Shown here: in pieces, positions 8,889 to 17,120 of the stretch | Position numbering within the stretch: position 1 is the first letter of the stretch | How the letters are laid out: every line of letters begins with the position of its first letter | Assembly: GCA_964560875.1 (NCBI GenBank) | Contig: CAZLMW010000004.1 | Coordinates: 1 to 64,000, forward strand | DNA: 64,000 bases | Direction: 5' to 3' | DNA from: CAZLMW01 sp964560875 | GTDB lineage: Bacteria > Myxococcota_A > UBA9042 | The notes under the pieces: generated by a model | Databases searched by the model: none | What the model saw: the letters and a program-made list of their open reading frames with translations, nothing else | Told to the model about the DNA's origin: nothing | Translations under genes and position numbers: made by a program

Positions 8889-9614
8889 TCAGACCCCGAG
8901 CGCTTCCAGCGCGGAAAACGCTTCGTTGATGCCATTGAGGCCGCGTTCAACCAGCGCGGCGGCCTCGCAGTGGGCGGTGAATCCTGAGCCATGGCTGATG
9001 GCGTCAGCGATCGCGCGGTAGCCGTCGGTATCCTTGAGCTCCGACGCCAGGACTTCAACGAGGGCCTCTCGGACATGGTCATAAACCGCGCGCAGGCTGT
9101 TATAGGCGAGCCGGTACCCGATGTTGTCGCTGCCCTCAACGACGACGTTCCAAAACGTCAACGCGATAGCTTGGAGCTTGAACAGATCAGTCTCGGCTTC
9201 CATCTCATCGACGAGCTTGTGGAGTGTTTCAGCGCGGCCGGCGTCTCTTTCTGCACAGAGTCGGGCGGCGTCCGGCGCGATCGCTGATCGCAACTCCATC
9301 ACGCTCCGAACGACCTTGGGGTCCACATCCCCCGTCCCACGGAACAACAGCCGCGGCAGGAGATCGAGCCCGGCGCTCTGGCGATAGTCGAGCACCTTGT
9401 GGCCTGAGCCGTGATGACTTGCGACAAGCCCCGCCTGAGACAGCCGCTTGACGGCTTCCCGAATCGCGCCGCGGTTGACGCCCAGTGCCTCGCAGAGCGC
9501 GCGCTCTGATGGCAGGGACTGGCCCGGTTCCAGCGCCCCGGACACGATCTGTTCGGTGAGCCGGTCAAAGACGTGGTCCGAGAGCGATTTCTTGGGGATG
9601 GGCGTGAGTTCCAT
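8889..9614 (-). CDS. GntR/FadR-family transcriptional regulator
   Basis: A 241-residue regulator with an N-terminal winged helix (LPSERALCEALGVNRGAIRE, about 34-53, is the typical GntR recognition region) and a C-terminal all-helical FCD/FadR-type ligand domain containing the ELRSAIAPDAARLCAERDA-type helix. GGAGG lies just before the ATG. The promoter (9632-9660) overlaps a perfect 9-bp inverted repeat, which suggests autorepression. The cotranscribed fatty acid hydroxylase makes a fatty acid, acyl-CoA or other carboxylate ligand plausible, but that is inference. Confidence 0.9.
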   Translation of the reverse strand: MELTPIPKKSLSDHVFDRLTEQIVSGALEPGQSLPSERALCEALGVNRGAIREAVKRLSQAGLVASHHGSGHKVLDYRQSAGLDLLPRLLFRGTGDVDPKVVRSVMELRSAIAPDAARLCAERDAGRAETLHKLVDEMEAETDLFKLQAIALTFWNVVVEGSDNIGYRLAYNSLRAVYDHVREALVEVLASELKDTDGYRAIADAISHGSGFTAHCEAAALVERGLNGINEAFSALEALGV

Positions 9615-9631
9615 GGCTGCCTCCGACGCGC

Positions 9632-9660
9632 ACCATAGAGCCGTTTTGGCAATTGGTCAA
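9632..9660 (-). promoter_or_regulatory. sigma-70-like promoter of the FadR-type regulator gene
   Basis: On the minus strand TTGACC (9660-9655) is followed after exactly 17 bp by TATGGT (9637-9632), close to the sigma-70 consensus. The start codon at 9614 leaves a short leader that contains GGAGG. The -35 box lies in the inverted repeat at 9651-9675. Confidence 0.55.
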
Positions 9661-9675
9661 TAGGTATGACCAATT
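9651..9675. promoter_or_regulatory. FadR-family operator candidate
   Basis: AATTGGTCA and TGACCAATT form a perfect 9-bp inverted repeat separated by 7 bp. The half-sites resemble the TTGGT/ACCAA core bound by FadR/PdhR-type GntR regulators, but the spacing is wider than in the usual sites. It overlaps the -35 box of the regulator gene, which fits autorepression. Confidence 0.6.
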
Positions 9676-11403
9676 CTAGTGGTGCCGTTGAGTCAGGCAC
9701 ATGCGCGCCTGGCTCATCCACCGCGAAGCTTGTTTTCGATCGCCGTTTGCCCCGTGAGCGAGTCCCAATTCGTGCAGCAACCGGCACGACGTAAGCCCCA
9801 TCTTCCGGGCCTGCTCAAGGTCGGACACCGCAGGCGCCGCTCGGCGCAGCTGCAACAATGCGCGGCCCCGCAGGTGGTGCAGCATCGCTACGTGTCGGGT
9901 GTCCGCCGTGGGTACCGCCAGAAGTTGCCCGGCCAGTTTCGCGGCAGCAGGCCACTGCTTGGTGGCTGAAAGCGCGCTGAGTCGGTTGAACTGGCGGAGC
10001 GCGTCGGGGGGACAGTCGCTCGATTCTGTGGCCTTCAGCACAACCACCCAGTCGCGCTTGGCAACCCCGCGCACGATCTGACGATCGATGAACCGGCACG
10101 CGTCCTCCCGGCTCCGGAACTCCTTTGGAATGGACTCAAAGTCGAGGTCTTCCTTGTCGAGCAGCGCGATCTCGCTGGCATACATCCCGTGGCTCGTCGG
10201 TGCCATCACGATGCCGGCGACCGCCCACAAGCCGACGATCGCCGGGCCGAGTCTGGTGAGCTGACCGGGGACAATTCGGGCCCATCGCGCCGCTATGAGC
10301 GCGCTGGACGCGGCGCTGGCTTGTAGGAGCCATCGGTCTGCAAGCGGGAACTTGCCCTCGACATTGGGCACATTCATCTGTTCAACGAGGAGCACGGGGG
10401 CGATGGTTCCCGCGAGCCACATCAGCACGCCAAATGCGTCGGCGTCGCGGCGACGCACGGCCGCCACCACGAGACCACCGAAAACAGAGATCGCCGCAAG
10501 GGCTGCGACAAGCGCTGATGGCGAAGCCGCCTCGTCGTATCCGAAGTTGCGCAAGCCGGTTTCGAACTGCATGGGCACAAGCGCGGCCAGGTACCGGCCA
10601 GCGCCCACCACGATGCGCAGCGGGTCCGCCACGATCGATGGCCCAGGGCGGTCTGACAGCACAGCTGATCGAAGGCTGAGCGCCGCGATAACGACGATCA
10701 AGGTGGGCAGCAGGCTCGCGCCAATCTGTTTGCGATCTGCTCCCTGGAGCCACACCCGCGCAGCCCCCCAGAGAGATATCGCAGGCAGCAGCACGACGGA
10801 GGTCTCCTTGCTTCCCAGCGCCAAGACGAGCAACGCAATGTGAGGGCCCAACCATCGGCGGTGTCCGCTTGTCCAGCGGTGCCACGAAACGAGCACCGCG
10901 ATGGATGCAAACGCGGCGGTCACGTCCGAGCGCGCCATCAAGAGGCTCACCGGCTCGACCGCGCTGGGGCCGAGGCCAAACAATACGGCTCCGCAGCCGG
11001 CAGCGACCGGGCCGCCGCCAAGCGTGACAACCAATGCGCCGACGGCCGCACAGGCGGCGAGATGCAAGGCGATCTGAACAGCGTGGTAGCCCGCTGCTGA
11101 GCCGCCCAGGAGTTGTGTTTCGGCCAGCCAGCCGAGTTTGGTCCACGGGCGCCAATATGGGATCGTGTTGCCGCTGCTGCTCCAGAAATAGTCGTGGGTT
11201 AACTGGTCTGACCAGGTCGACCACTCGCGCAAGAACGCGTTGTGCTCGAGCAAGAAACGCGCGTCGCCAAGGAAGCCGAAGTCCATGTTGCCGTAGTAGG
11301 CGGCGGCGACGGCGGCCAACGCGATGCCGAGAGTCGTCGCAAACGCCGCTGTTCGCGGTTTGTCGGGCTGGTTGCACGCCGTATCCGTGTGATGGTCGAC
11401 CAT
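9676..11403 (-). CDS. polytopic membrane protein with C-terminal TPR-like region
   Basis: A 575-residue protein with about ten hydrophobic segments followed by a soluble C-terminal region of TPR-like helices (about 490-570, including a RGRALLQLRRAAPAVSDLEQ helix pair). The first large loop (about 40-80) is rich in Trp, Tyr and Asp, as in membrane glycosyltransferases and the TMTC/GT-C-like family, but I see no diagnostic motif, so this is only a similarity. The start at 11403 lies 11 bp after the stop of the GbsR-type regulator; upstream sequence in frame is an antiphase reading of that gene. The two are probably cotranscribed. Confidence 0.75.
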   Translation of the reverse strand: MVDHHTDTACNQPDKPRTAAFATTLGIALAAVAAAYYGNMDFGFLGDARFLLEHNAFLREWSTWSDQLTHDYFWSSSGNTIPYWRPWTKLGWLAETQLLGGSAAGYHAVQIALHLAACAAVGALVVTLGGGPVAAGCGAVLFGLGPSAVEPVSLLMARSDVTAAFASIAVLVSWHRWTSGHRRWLGPHIALLVLALGSKETSVVLLPAISLWGAARVWLQGADRKQIGASLLPTLIVVIAALSLRSAVLSDRPGPSIVADPLRIVVGAGRYLAALVPMQFETGLRNFGYDEAASPSALVAALAAISVFGGLVVAAVRRRDADAFGVLMWLAGTIAPVLLVEQMNVPNVEGKFPLADRWLLQASAASSALIAARWARIVPGQLTRLGPAIVGLWAVAGIVMAPTSHGMYASEIALLDKEDLDFESIPKEFRSREDACRFIDRQIVRGVAKRDWVVVLKATESSDCPPDALRQFNRLSALSATKQWPAAAKLAGQLLAVPTADTRHVAMLHHLRGRALLQLRRAAPAVSDLEQARKMGLTSCRLLHELGLAHGANGDRKQASRWMSQARMCLTQRHH

Positions 11404-11414
11404 CGACGGCGTGT

Positions 11415-11987
11415 CTACACCATTCGGCGCAAGGTGTCCGCGAAAGACCCGGCCTTGTCGAGCCATCCGCTGAACCGATCGGACGCCCGTGGGACACGCA
11501 GCGCCATCAAGATACGCAGCAGCGCCTGGGCGAGCTCGGTCATCGCCAGCAGCATCCGCATCCGATCGACGTCCCAGCGCACCTCCTCGCCGAGGCTCTG
11601 GCTGAATTCGACCTCTTCGATGGCGGCTTCCAGGGCGAGTCTCGCCGACTCGATCAACATCCACTCGCGCGCGCGAAGGACGTCGGAAATCACCGGCCAC
11701 ACGTCGATTACAGCCACGTAGGGAGCGTTGCGATGTTCTTCGACGCGGCGCAACAGCCCGTGGTCACACAGTTCGGCCACCGCTCCGCTGACAAGGGAGC
11801 GACTCACCGCGAGCTTCATCGCGATCTCCGTTTGCGGCATTGGTTCACCGCGCAGCGCCAGCAGCGTCCAGATGCGGCCGTGAATCGCTTTGAAACCCCA
11901 GTACTCGATGAACCCGCCGACGGCGTCACACGCTCGCACCACCTGTTTCGTCAGCCGCTCGTCCGTCCGGTCTCGTCTTTTCGCCAT
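11415..11987 (-). CDS. GbsR/MarR-like transcriptional regulator
   Basis: A 190-residue regulator. The N-terminal AVGGFIEYWGFKAIHGRIWT segment and the winged helix that follows (MPQTEIAMKLAVSRSLVSGA) are typical of the GbsR subgroup of MarR-like proteins; a long helical C-terminal half probably dimerises. It is transcribed away from the menaquinone operon, and a 10-bp inverted repeat lies between them at 12211-12236. The ligand is unknown. GbsR itself senses choline, but this subgroup is diverse. Confidence 0.8.
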   Translation of the reverse strand: MAKRRDRTDERLTKQVVRACDAVGGFIEYWGFKAIHGRIWTLLALRGEPMPQTEIAMKLAVSRSLVSGAVAELCDHGLLRRVEEHRNAPYVAVIDVWPVISDVLRAREWMLIESARLALEAAIEEVEFSQSLGEEVRWDVDRMRMLLAMTELAQALLRILMALRVPRASDRFSGWLDKAGSFADTLRRMV

Positions 11988-12309
11988 GAGAAATCGTAGC
12001 GCTTGTTCACGGGCGGGTAAACCGTCGAGCTCGACTGTCCGCCAGCCGCATTTCTTCGGCGCTGCTGGCGTTTTGTGCCGCGATTGGACGGCAAGAACTC
12101 ATCCAACCGTCGCAAGCACCCCAGCCGATTCAGCCCGTGAAGGGGACGCCAGGCAGGCGGTTCGAAAGAAGCTGCTTGATCCAGACGCCGACAGTGACTA
12201 TGTTAGCGCCAGTTGTTCATGATATGATGAACAACTCGGGAGCGCAGCACGTATCGCCCATGAAACATCGGAATTCAGCAGCTTACACGATGAGTACGGA
12301 GCGCACGAG
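11988..12309. other. divergent intergenic region between GbsR-type gene and menaquinone operon
   Basis: 322 bp without a convincing gene. It contains the palindrome at 12211-12236, with a TATGAT hexamer (12223-12228) that could be a -10 box for menF, and GGAG just before the menF ATG. Small frames here lack ribosome sites and recognisable sequence. Confidence 0.6.
12211..12236. promoter_or_regulatory. palindromic operator upstream of the menaquinone operon
   Basis: AGTTGTTCAT and ATGAACAACT form a perfect 10-bp inverted repeat around GATATG. A -10-like TATGAT lies in its centre, about 80 bp before the menF start, so a bound protein would block that promoter. The divergent GbsR-type regulator is the obvious but unproven ligand. 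Confidence 0.55.
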
Positions 12310-13593
12310 ATGGCCGTAGTCACGCAACCTGCCGGCGTTCAATTCCGCGGGCTCAATAGACCTCATGCAGCCGTTCGCTCGTCCGCAGATGCAGCCGGTT
12401 TCGGCGCTCGATTCGCTGGCCTGGTCCACGCTGGACGGACCGCGATCGGCTGGCGATCCAGCGGGGGCGGAGCGTTCATCGCCACGGTCCCCAATTCACA
12501 TGACGTTGAAGACACGGCTCGGCCTCCCGCCGACACGGATATTGAGATTTGGGCGGTCCCGTTCGACCGCGACGAATCATCGACAATGCTCGCGTTTGAG
12601 CGCTGTTTGGCCCGCACGGTTTGGCATGTCGACGAGTCAGGGTATCGGGCGCTGGAGCGCATCGATTCAACGATCCATGGACGACGCGTCGGCCGGCGAC
12701 GAGGGGCGCAGACGAATCCCACACCGGCCGTGGGCATTCAGCTCGTTCCCACTTCAGACGATGGCATGGATAGCCGAACATGGTTCGAAGAATGTGTGCG
12801 ACGCGCTGAGCATGACTGCCGCGCCGGGCTGGTCGAGAAAGTGGTGGTCGCGCGCAGCGCCCGTTGGCGAGCTACACGGGGCACTTTCGATGTCGCCGCA
12901 ACGCTGGAAGCGCTCGTTGTCGGCAACCCTGGAGCAACTGTGTTCGCGGTGACCGACGGCCGCGGTGACGTCTTCGCCGGCGCGACACCCGAACTGCTGG
13001 CTCGGGTCGACGGCGCTCAACTGACAACGCATGCCCTGGCGGGCACCGCCGCGCGAACCGGGCGTCCGCGGGTCGACGCCGTGGCTGCCGAGCGACTGCT
13101 GCATTCGGACAAAGACCGCCGGGAACACAAACTTGTCGTTGACGACATCGGCCGGCGTTTGGCGCCTGTGTGTCGCAGATTGCAAGTCGGGCCGGGACCT
13201 CGCATCCGGACACTCGCCGCGGTGCAGCACCTTGAGACTCCGTTTCGCGGACTCCTCTGCGACGGGATCGGGCTCCGAGAAGTCGTCGACGCCCTTCATC
13301 CAACCCCTGCTGTATGCGGACTGCCCCGGGCGGCGGCGCGACGCTGGCTGGCAACTCACGAAACCTGGGACCGCGGCCTTTACGCGGGACATATCGGATT
13401 CGAACGCGCGGATGGCTCGGGCGCCTCCGCCGTCGCGATCCGCAGCGTATTGATCACGGGCGCCGAAGCGACGACGTTCGCCGGCGCGGGCGTCGTTGTC
13501 GGGTCTGATCCGGCGGCGGAATGGCGCGAGACACAGTGGAAGATGCAGACCGCCACGGCCTGCTTGCGCGTGCGGGGCTCGGATGCACGGTGA
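12310..13593 (+). CDS. menF: isochorismate synthase MenF
   Basis: A 427-residue chorismate-binding enzyme that converts chorismate to isochorismate, the first step of menaquinone synthesis. Family motifs are in order: VEKVVVARS, FAGATPELLA, THALAGTAAR, DKDRREHKLVVDDI, HLETPFRGLL, LHPTPAVCGLPRAAA and GLYAGHIGF. The C-terminal AGAGVVVGSDPAAEW holds the conserved metal and substrate region. The ATG at 12310 follows GGAG at a suitable distance. It is the first gene of the menaquinone operon and is followed within about 10 bp by menD. MenF is preferred over a salicylate-pathway EntC homologue because of the neighbours. Confidence 0.93.
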   Translation: MAVVTQPAGVQFRGLNRPHAAVRSSADAAGFGARFAGLVHAGRTAIGWRSSGGGAFIATVPNSHDVEDTARPPADTDIEIWAVPFDRDESSTMLAFERCLARTVWHVDESGYRALERIDSTIHGRRVGRRRGAQTNPTPAVGIQLVPTSDDGMDSRTWFEECVRRAEHDCRAGLVEKVVVARSARWRATRGTFDVAATLEALVVGNPGATVFAVTDGRGDVFAGATPELLARVDGAQLTTHALAGTAARTGRPRVDAVAAERLLHSDKDRREHKLVVDDIGRRLAPVCRRLQVGPGPRIRTLAAVQHLETPFRGLLCDGIGLREVVDALHPTPAVCGLPRAAARRWLATHETWDRGLYAGHIGFERADGSGASAVAIRSVLITGAEATTFAGAGVVVGSDPAAEWRETQWKMQTATACLRVRGSDAR

Positions 13594-13603
13594 GCGCCGG
13601 TTG

Positions 13604-15301
13604 ATGCCGACTCCGCTGGCGCAGCTACAAGCTGATGCCACATGCCACCTCATGGCCGGCCTCGCGACTCGCTGCCACCACGTGGTGATGTCACCCGGTT
13701 CGCGGAGCACACCGCTTGTGCTGGCCGCGAGATCCCAACCGCGGTTGGACGTCGACGTTGTGCTTGATGAGCGTGCCGCGGCGTTTGTCGCGCTCGGGAT
13801 GGCGCGGGCATCTGGCCGGCCCGCGGTGCTCGTGTGCACGTCGGGCAGTGCCGGCCTCCACTATGCGCCCGCGATCGCGGAAGCGAAGGCTGATGGCGTG
13901 CCGCTCGTCGTGCTTACGGCCGATCGACCGCCCGAGCTTCACGACTGCGAATCGCCGCAGACGATGAACCAGCGCGAGATGTTCGGCGTCCACGCGAAGG
14001 CCGCCTTCGAGCTGGACACACCCGCGCCGACCCAGTGGTTGCAGACCGGACGAACGGCCGTTGCGCTTGCTCTCGGCGGCCGCCCCGGCCCGGTCCACAT
14101 CAATATCGCGTTCCGAAAGCCGTTATGGGACCCGGCGACCACATACCATTCGGTTCCGACGCCCAAGCCTAAACTAATCGATCGTTATATTCTGAGTGAC
14201 CGCCCAATTGTGTCGCTAGCCCGTCATCTGCAAGAGCACGCGGATGGGGTGATTTTCTGCGGCGCCGGCCCGGCCGACGCGTCAACAGCCGCTTTGGTTC
14301 GTCGACTCAGCGTAGTTTCCGGATGGCCAGTTCTTGCTGCAGCCGCTTCCGGCGTCCGCTTTGACGACGACGGGTCGTCATCTTGTGTCGTCGGCTACGA
14401 AGCCATCATCCGATCCGGATCGATGCCGCAGCCGGCCGCATCGATCGAGCTTGGACGTCCGCCGCTCAATCCGCACGTCCTCGGCTGGCTCCAAGGCATT
14501 GAGTCGCGCCGTGTCATCTCGACGACGTCGGAGGTCCGCCACGGACTGCCAGGTGCTGTCGAGCTGATCCTTGCCGACGTCGACGACACCTTGCATCGAC
14601 TCCTGGCAATCGCTGCGGGAACCGGTAGGCATGCCGCGGGCTGGGCCGCTGCTGAAACGATCTGTTCGCAGATAACCGAACAGTGTTTGAATCAGCACTG
14701 GGAAGGCCCTGTGGCTGCAGCAGTCGCGCAGACCATCGCGCCGGGCTCAACGTTGCTTGTGGCCGCGAGCATGCCGATCCGGGACGCGAACCAGTTCGCG
14801 CGTCGACGCACGGGTGCCATCCGGTTGCTCGCCAACCGCGGTCTCAACGGAATCGACGGGCTCATCGCGACCGCGGCAGGCATCGCACGTAGCGAGGGCA
14901 GGGCGACGCTGCTCATTGGTGATTTGGCGTTTCGGCACGATGTCTCCGGCTTGCTCGCCGCTGCAGAGCTCGGCGTTCGCCTCGATGTCGTCGTCGTCAA
15001 CAACGAGGGCGGCGGCATCTTCGGTCTACTGCCCATCTCCGCCCATAGCGAGGCGTTCGAACCGGCATTCGTCGCGCAGCAGAACTCCCAAATCCAAGCC
15101 ATCGCCGCCGCCGCGAGTGCGGCCTGGCTACCATGCTCAAGTCCCGGCGACGTCCGAGCGACTCTGGATTCCGAGGCCGAAGGGATTCGCGTCTTGGAGA
15201 TCCGAACCGACCGTGAATCCAATCTCCGCGCCCATGAGCGCTACCTCGAGATGTGCCGTTCCGCCTTGGCCCGAATCGACGGCCGGAGTTGGGCGACATG
15301 A
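13604..15301 (+). CDS. menD: SEPHCHC synthase MenD (ThDP-dependent)
   Basis: A 565-residue thiamine-diphosphate enzyme joining isochorismate and 2-oxoglutarate. The N-terminal MSPGSRSTPLVLAA is the MenD signature, with LDERAAAFVALGMAR after it supplying the Glu of the ThDP domain. VCTSGSAGLHYAPAIAEA follows, and near the C-terminus GDLAFRHDVSGLLAAAELGV and VNNEGGGIF form the Mg-ThDP site. I chose the ATG at 13604. The ATG at 13583, which overlaps menF and has GGGG upstream, is an alternative adding seven residues. Its stop overlaps the menA start as ATGA. Confidence 0.94.
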   Translation: MPTPLAQLQADATCHLMAGLATRCHHVVMSPGSRSTPLVLAARSQPRLDVDVVLDERAAAFVALGMARASGRPAVLVCTSGSAGLHYAPAIAEAKADGVPLVVLTADRPPELHDCESPQTMNQREMFGVHAKAAFELDTPAPTQWLQTGRTAVALALGGRPGPVHINIAFRKPLWDPATTYHSVPTPKPKLIDRYILSDRPIVSLARHLQEHADGVIFCGAGPADASTAALVRRLSVVSGWPVLAAAASGVRFDDDGSSSCVVGYEAIIRSGSMPQPAASIELGRPPLNPHVLGWLQGIESRRVISTTSEVRHGLPGAVELILADVDDTLHRLLAIAAGTGRHAAGWAAAETICSQITEQCLNQHWEGPVAAAVAQTIAPGSTLLVAASMPIRDANQFARRRTGAIRLLANRGLNGIDGLIATAAGIARSEGRATLLIGDLAFRHDVSGLLAAAELGVRLDVVVVNNEGGGIFGLLPISAHSEAFEPAFVAQQNSQIQAIAAAASAAWLPCSSPGDVRATLDSEAEGIRVLEIRTDRESNLRAHERYLEMCRSALARIDGRSWAT

Positions 15302-16164
15302 GTATTCGTGCGTGGTTCCTGGCGATTCGGCCGGCGACGCTCTGGGCCGGCGCGGTTCCCGTGATCGTGGGAGCGGCGCTTGCTGCCGCCGACGGCGTAT
15401 TCGATCCCGTTATGGCGACGCTGTGCATGGTGGTCGCGCTCGGGCTGCAGGTTGGCTGCAACTTCGTCAATGACTTCGCCGATGGTGAACGTGGCGTCGA
15501 CGATGATGGGCGCCTCGGGCCAACCCGGGCGCTGGCCGCGGGGCTGCTGACCGCCCGCCAACTCAAGATCGGAGCGGCCGTCGCCTTCGTTATTGCAGCA
15601 GCTGCGGGGACTTGGGCGGCGATGGCCGTGGCGCCCGAGCTGTTGTGGGTGGGATTCGCGGCGCTGATCGCGGCGGTCGGCTACACCGCAGGGCCCATCC
15701 CGCTGGGCTATCACGGCCTCGGTGACGTTCTCGTATTCTTCTTCTTTGGCGTCGTAGCGGTCTGCGGGACCTATTTCCTCCAAGCTGCACGGGTCGATTC
15801 GCACGTGGTTTTCGCCGCGCTCGCCGTCGGAGCGCTTGCGACGGCGATCCTTGTGGTCAACAACCTGCGCGACCGCAGAACCGATGCGAAATCAGGCAAA
15901 TGGACCCTCGCCGCGAGGTTCGGCGGCGCGTTTGCCCGCTTCGAATACACGGCGCTTGTGGCCATGGCCTATGCCGCGGTGGTCGTCGTCGCCATGCAGG
16001 ACCGCCTCGGCTGGGCGCTGGCTCTCATCAGTTTTCCGTACGCTGTTTGGCTAATCATCCGAGTCCGCCGGGACGACGGCATCGACCTCAACGCGTCGCT
16101 CGCTCATACCGCTCGGCTCGAGCTCGTTTTCGGCGCACTGCTCGCCGTTGGAGCCCTCCTATGA
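15298..16164 (+). CDS. menA: 1,4-dihydroxy-2-naphthoate polyprenyltransferase MenA
   Basis: A 288-residue UbiA-superfamily membrane prenyltransferase with eight to nine helices. The first Asp-rich site is CNFVNDFADGERGVDDD (about 58-74) and the second is NNLRDRRTDAKSGK, which bind the Mg-polyprenyl diphosphate. It attaches the side chain to DHNA with loss of CO2. The N-terminal WFLAIRPATLWAGAVPVIVG is typical of MenA. It overlaps menD upstream and menC downstream by ATGA, so translation is probably coupled. The prenyl donor is likely made by the synthase at 18916-20013. Confidence 0.94.
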   Translation: MSIRAWFLAIRPATLWAGAVPVIVGAALAAADGVFDPVMATLCMVVALGLQVGCNFVNDFADGERGVDDDGRLGPTRALAAGLLTARQLKIGAAVAFVIAAAAGTWAAMAVAPELLWVGFAALIAAVGYTAGPIPLGYHGLGDVLVFFFFGVVAVCGTYFLQAARVDSHVVFAALAVGALATAILVVNNLRDRRTDAKSGKWTLAARFGGAFARFEYTALVAMAYAAVVVVAMQDRLGWALALISFPYAVWLIIRVRRDDGIDLNASLAHTARLELVFGALLAVGALL

Positions 16165-17120
16165 TCCGTTCCGTCCGGGTTGTCCCCTACGGCGTTCGCG
16201 CACAGGTGCGCGGGCGCAGCCTCGTCCGTCACGGATGGTGGGTGTCGCTGGTCGACGACTGCGGCCTCGAAGGTCACGGCGACGCGGCATCTTGGCCCGG
16301 GTTTGGCGCCGTCGACGCCGAGATCGTGTCCGCTTTGCACCGTGTGGCGCCGAGTCTGCACGGCTTGACCCTTGCCGAGGCCCAGGCACTCGTGCGTCGG
16401 ACACATGTTCCGTCCCCGTCTCGACACGCTCTGCAGCTCGCTCTGTGCGATCTCGACGCGCAGCAGTCGCGCGCGCCGCTTGCCGACATCCTGCAGCCGG
16501 GAGCGTCGCGTCACGTTGCAACGCACGCGCGCGTTCGGACCTCGGAGCAAGCGCACCGAGCTCGACTGCGCGGCTTCACGCATCTGAAGGTGAAGGTCGA
16601 CGGTCCAGTCGAGGGCGCCGCGGCGCGTGTTGAAGAGGTCGCTGAGGCCGGGTTGCCTATGCGGATCGACTGCAACGCCGGTTGGGACGTGGACCGGGCT
16701 AACGCGTTTCTCAGACGGATCAGCGACCTGCCCGTGGACTACGTCGAGCAGCCCGTGGTCACCCTTGATGAGTTCCGCTCCCTGGATCGCTGTGGTGTGC
16801 GCATCGGCGCCGATGAGCTGGTTTGCCACGCATCGTTTGACGCCGTGTTGGACGTTGCCGACGTCGTCGTCATCAAGCCGATGTTCGTTGGAGGCCCGCT
16901 CGAAGCTGTCGAGCTGGCGAAGAGCGCGTCTGCCGCCGGCAAGGACGTGGTCGTCACCCATGCCCTGGAATCGCGTGTTGGCCGGCGCGGGGCGTTGCAT
17001 GTGGCCGCGGCGGTCGGTCGGGGCGTCCATGGCGTCGGTCGCATCGACGCCACAAACCCGCTCGTCGAGATTGGTCACGACAGCGGTCTCGGCATCGCCG
17101 CGCTGGAGTCGGCGGCATGA
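16161..17120 (+). CDS. menC: o-succinylbenzoate synthase MenC
   Basis: A 319-residue enolase-superfamily enzyme that dehydrates SHCHC to o-succinylbenzoate. Active-site features are visible: the Lys pair in HLKVKV (about 142-146), the metal ligands in MRIDCNAGW (Asp about 169), DYVEQPV (Glu about 195) and IGADELV (Asp about 218), and the second catalytic Lys in VVIKPMF (about 238). Dipeptide epimerases share the fold, but the position between menA and menE settles the role. It overlaps both neighbours by ATGA. Confidence 0.92.
   Translation: MIRSVRVVPYGVRAQVRGRSLVRHGWWVSLVDDCGLEGHGDAASWPGFGAVDAEIVSALHRVAPSLHGLTLAEAQALVRRTHVPSPSRHALQLALCDLDAQQSRAPLADILQPGASRHVATHARVRTSEQAHRARLRGFTHLKVKVDGPVEGAAARVEEVAEAGLPMRIDCNAGWDVDRANAFLRRISDLPVDYVEQPVVTLDEFRSLDRCGVRIGADELVCHASFDAVLDVADVVVIKPMFVGGPLEAVELAKSASAAGKDVVVTHALESRVGRRGALHVAAAVGRGVHGVGRIDATNPLVEIGHDSGLGIAALESAA

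Noticed and set aside
12137..12319. 60-residue frame just before menF
   Set aside because: It spans the palindrome and promoter-like sequence, starts with GTG without a ribosome site, and has no family character.
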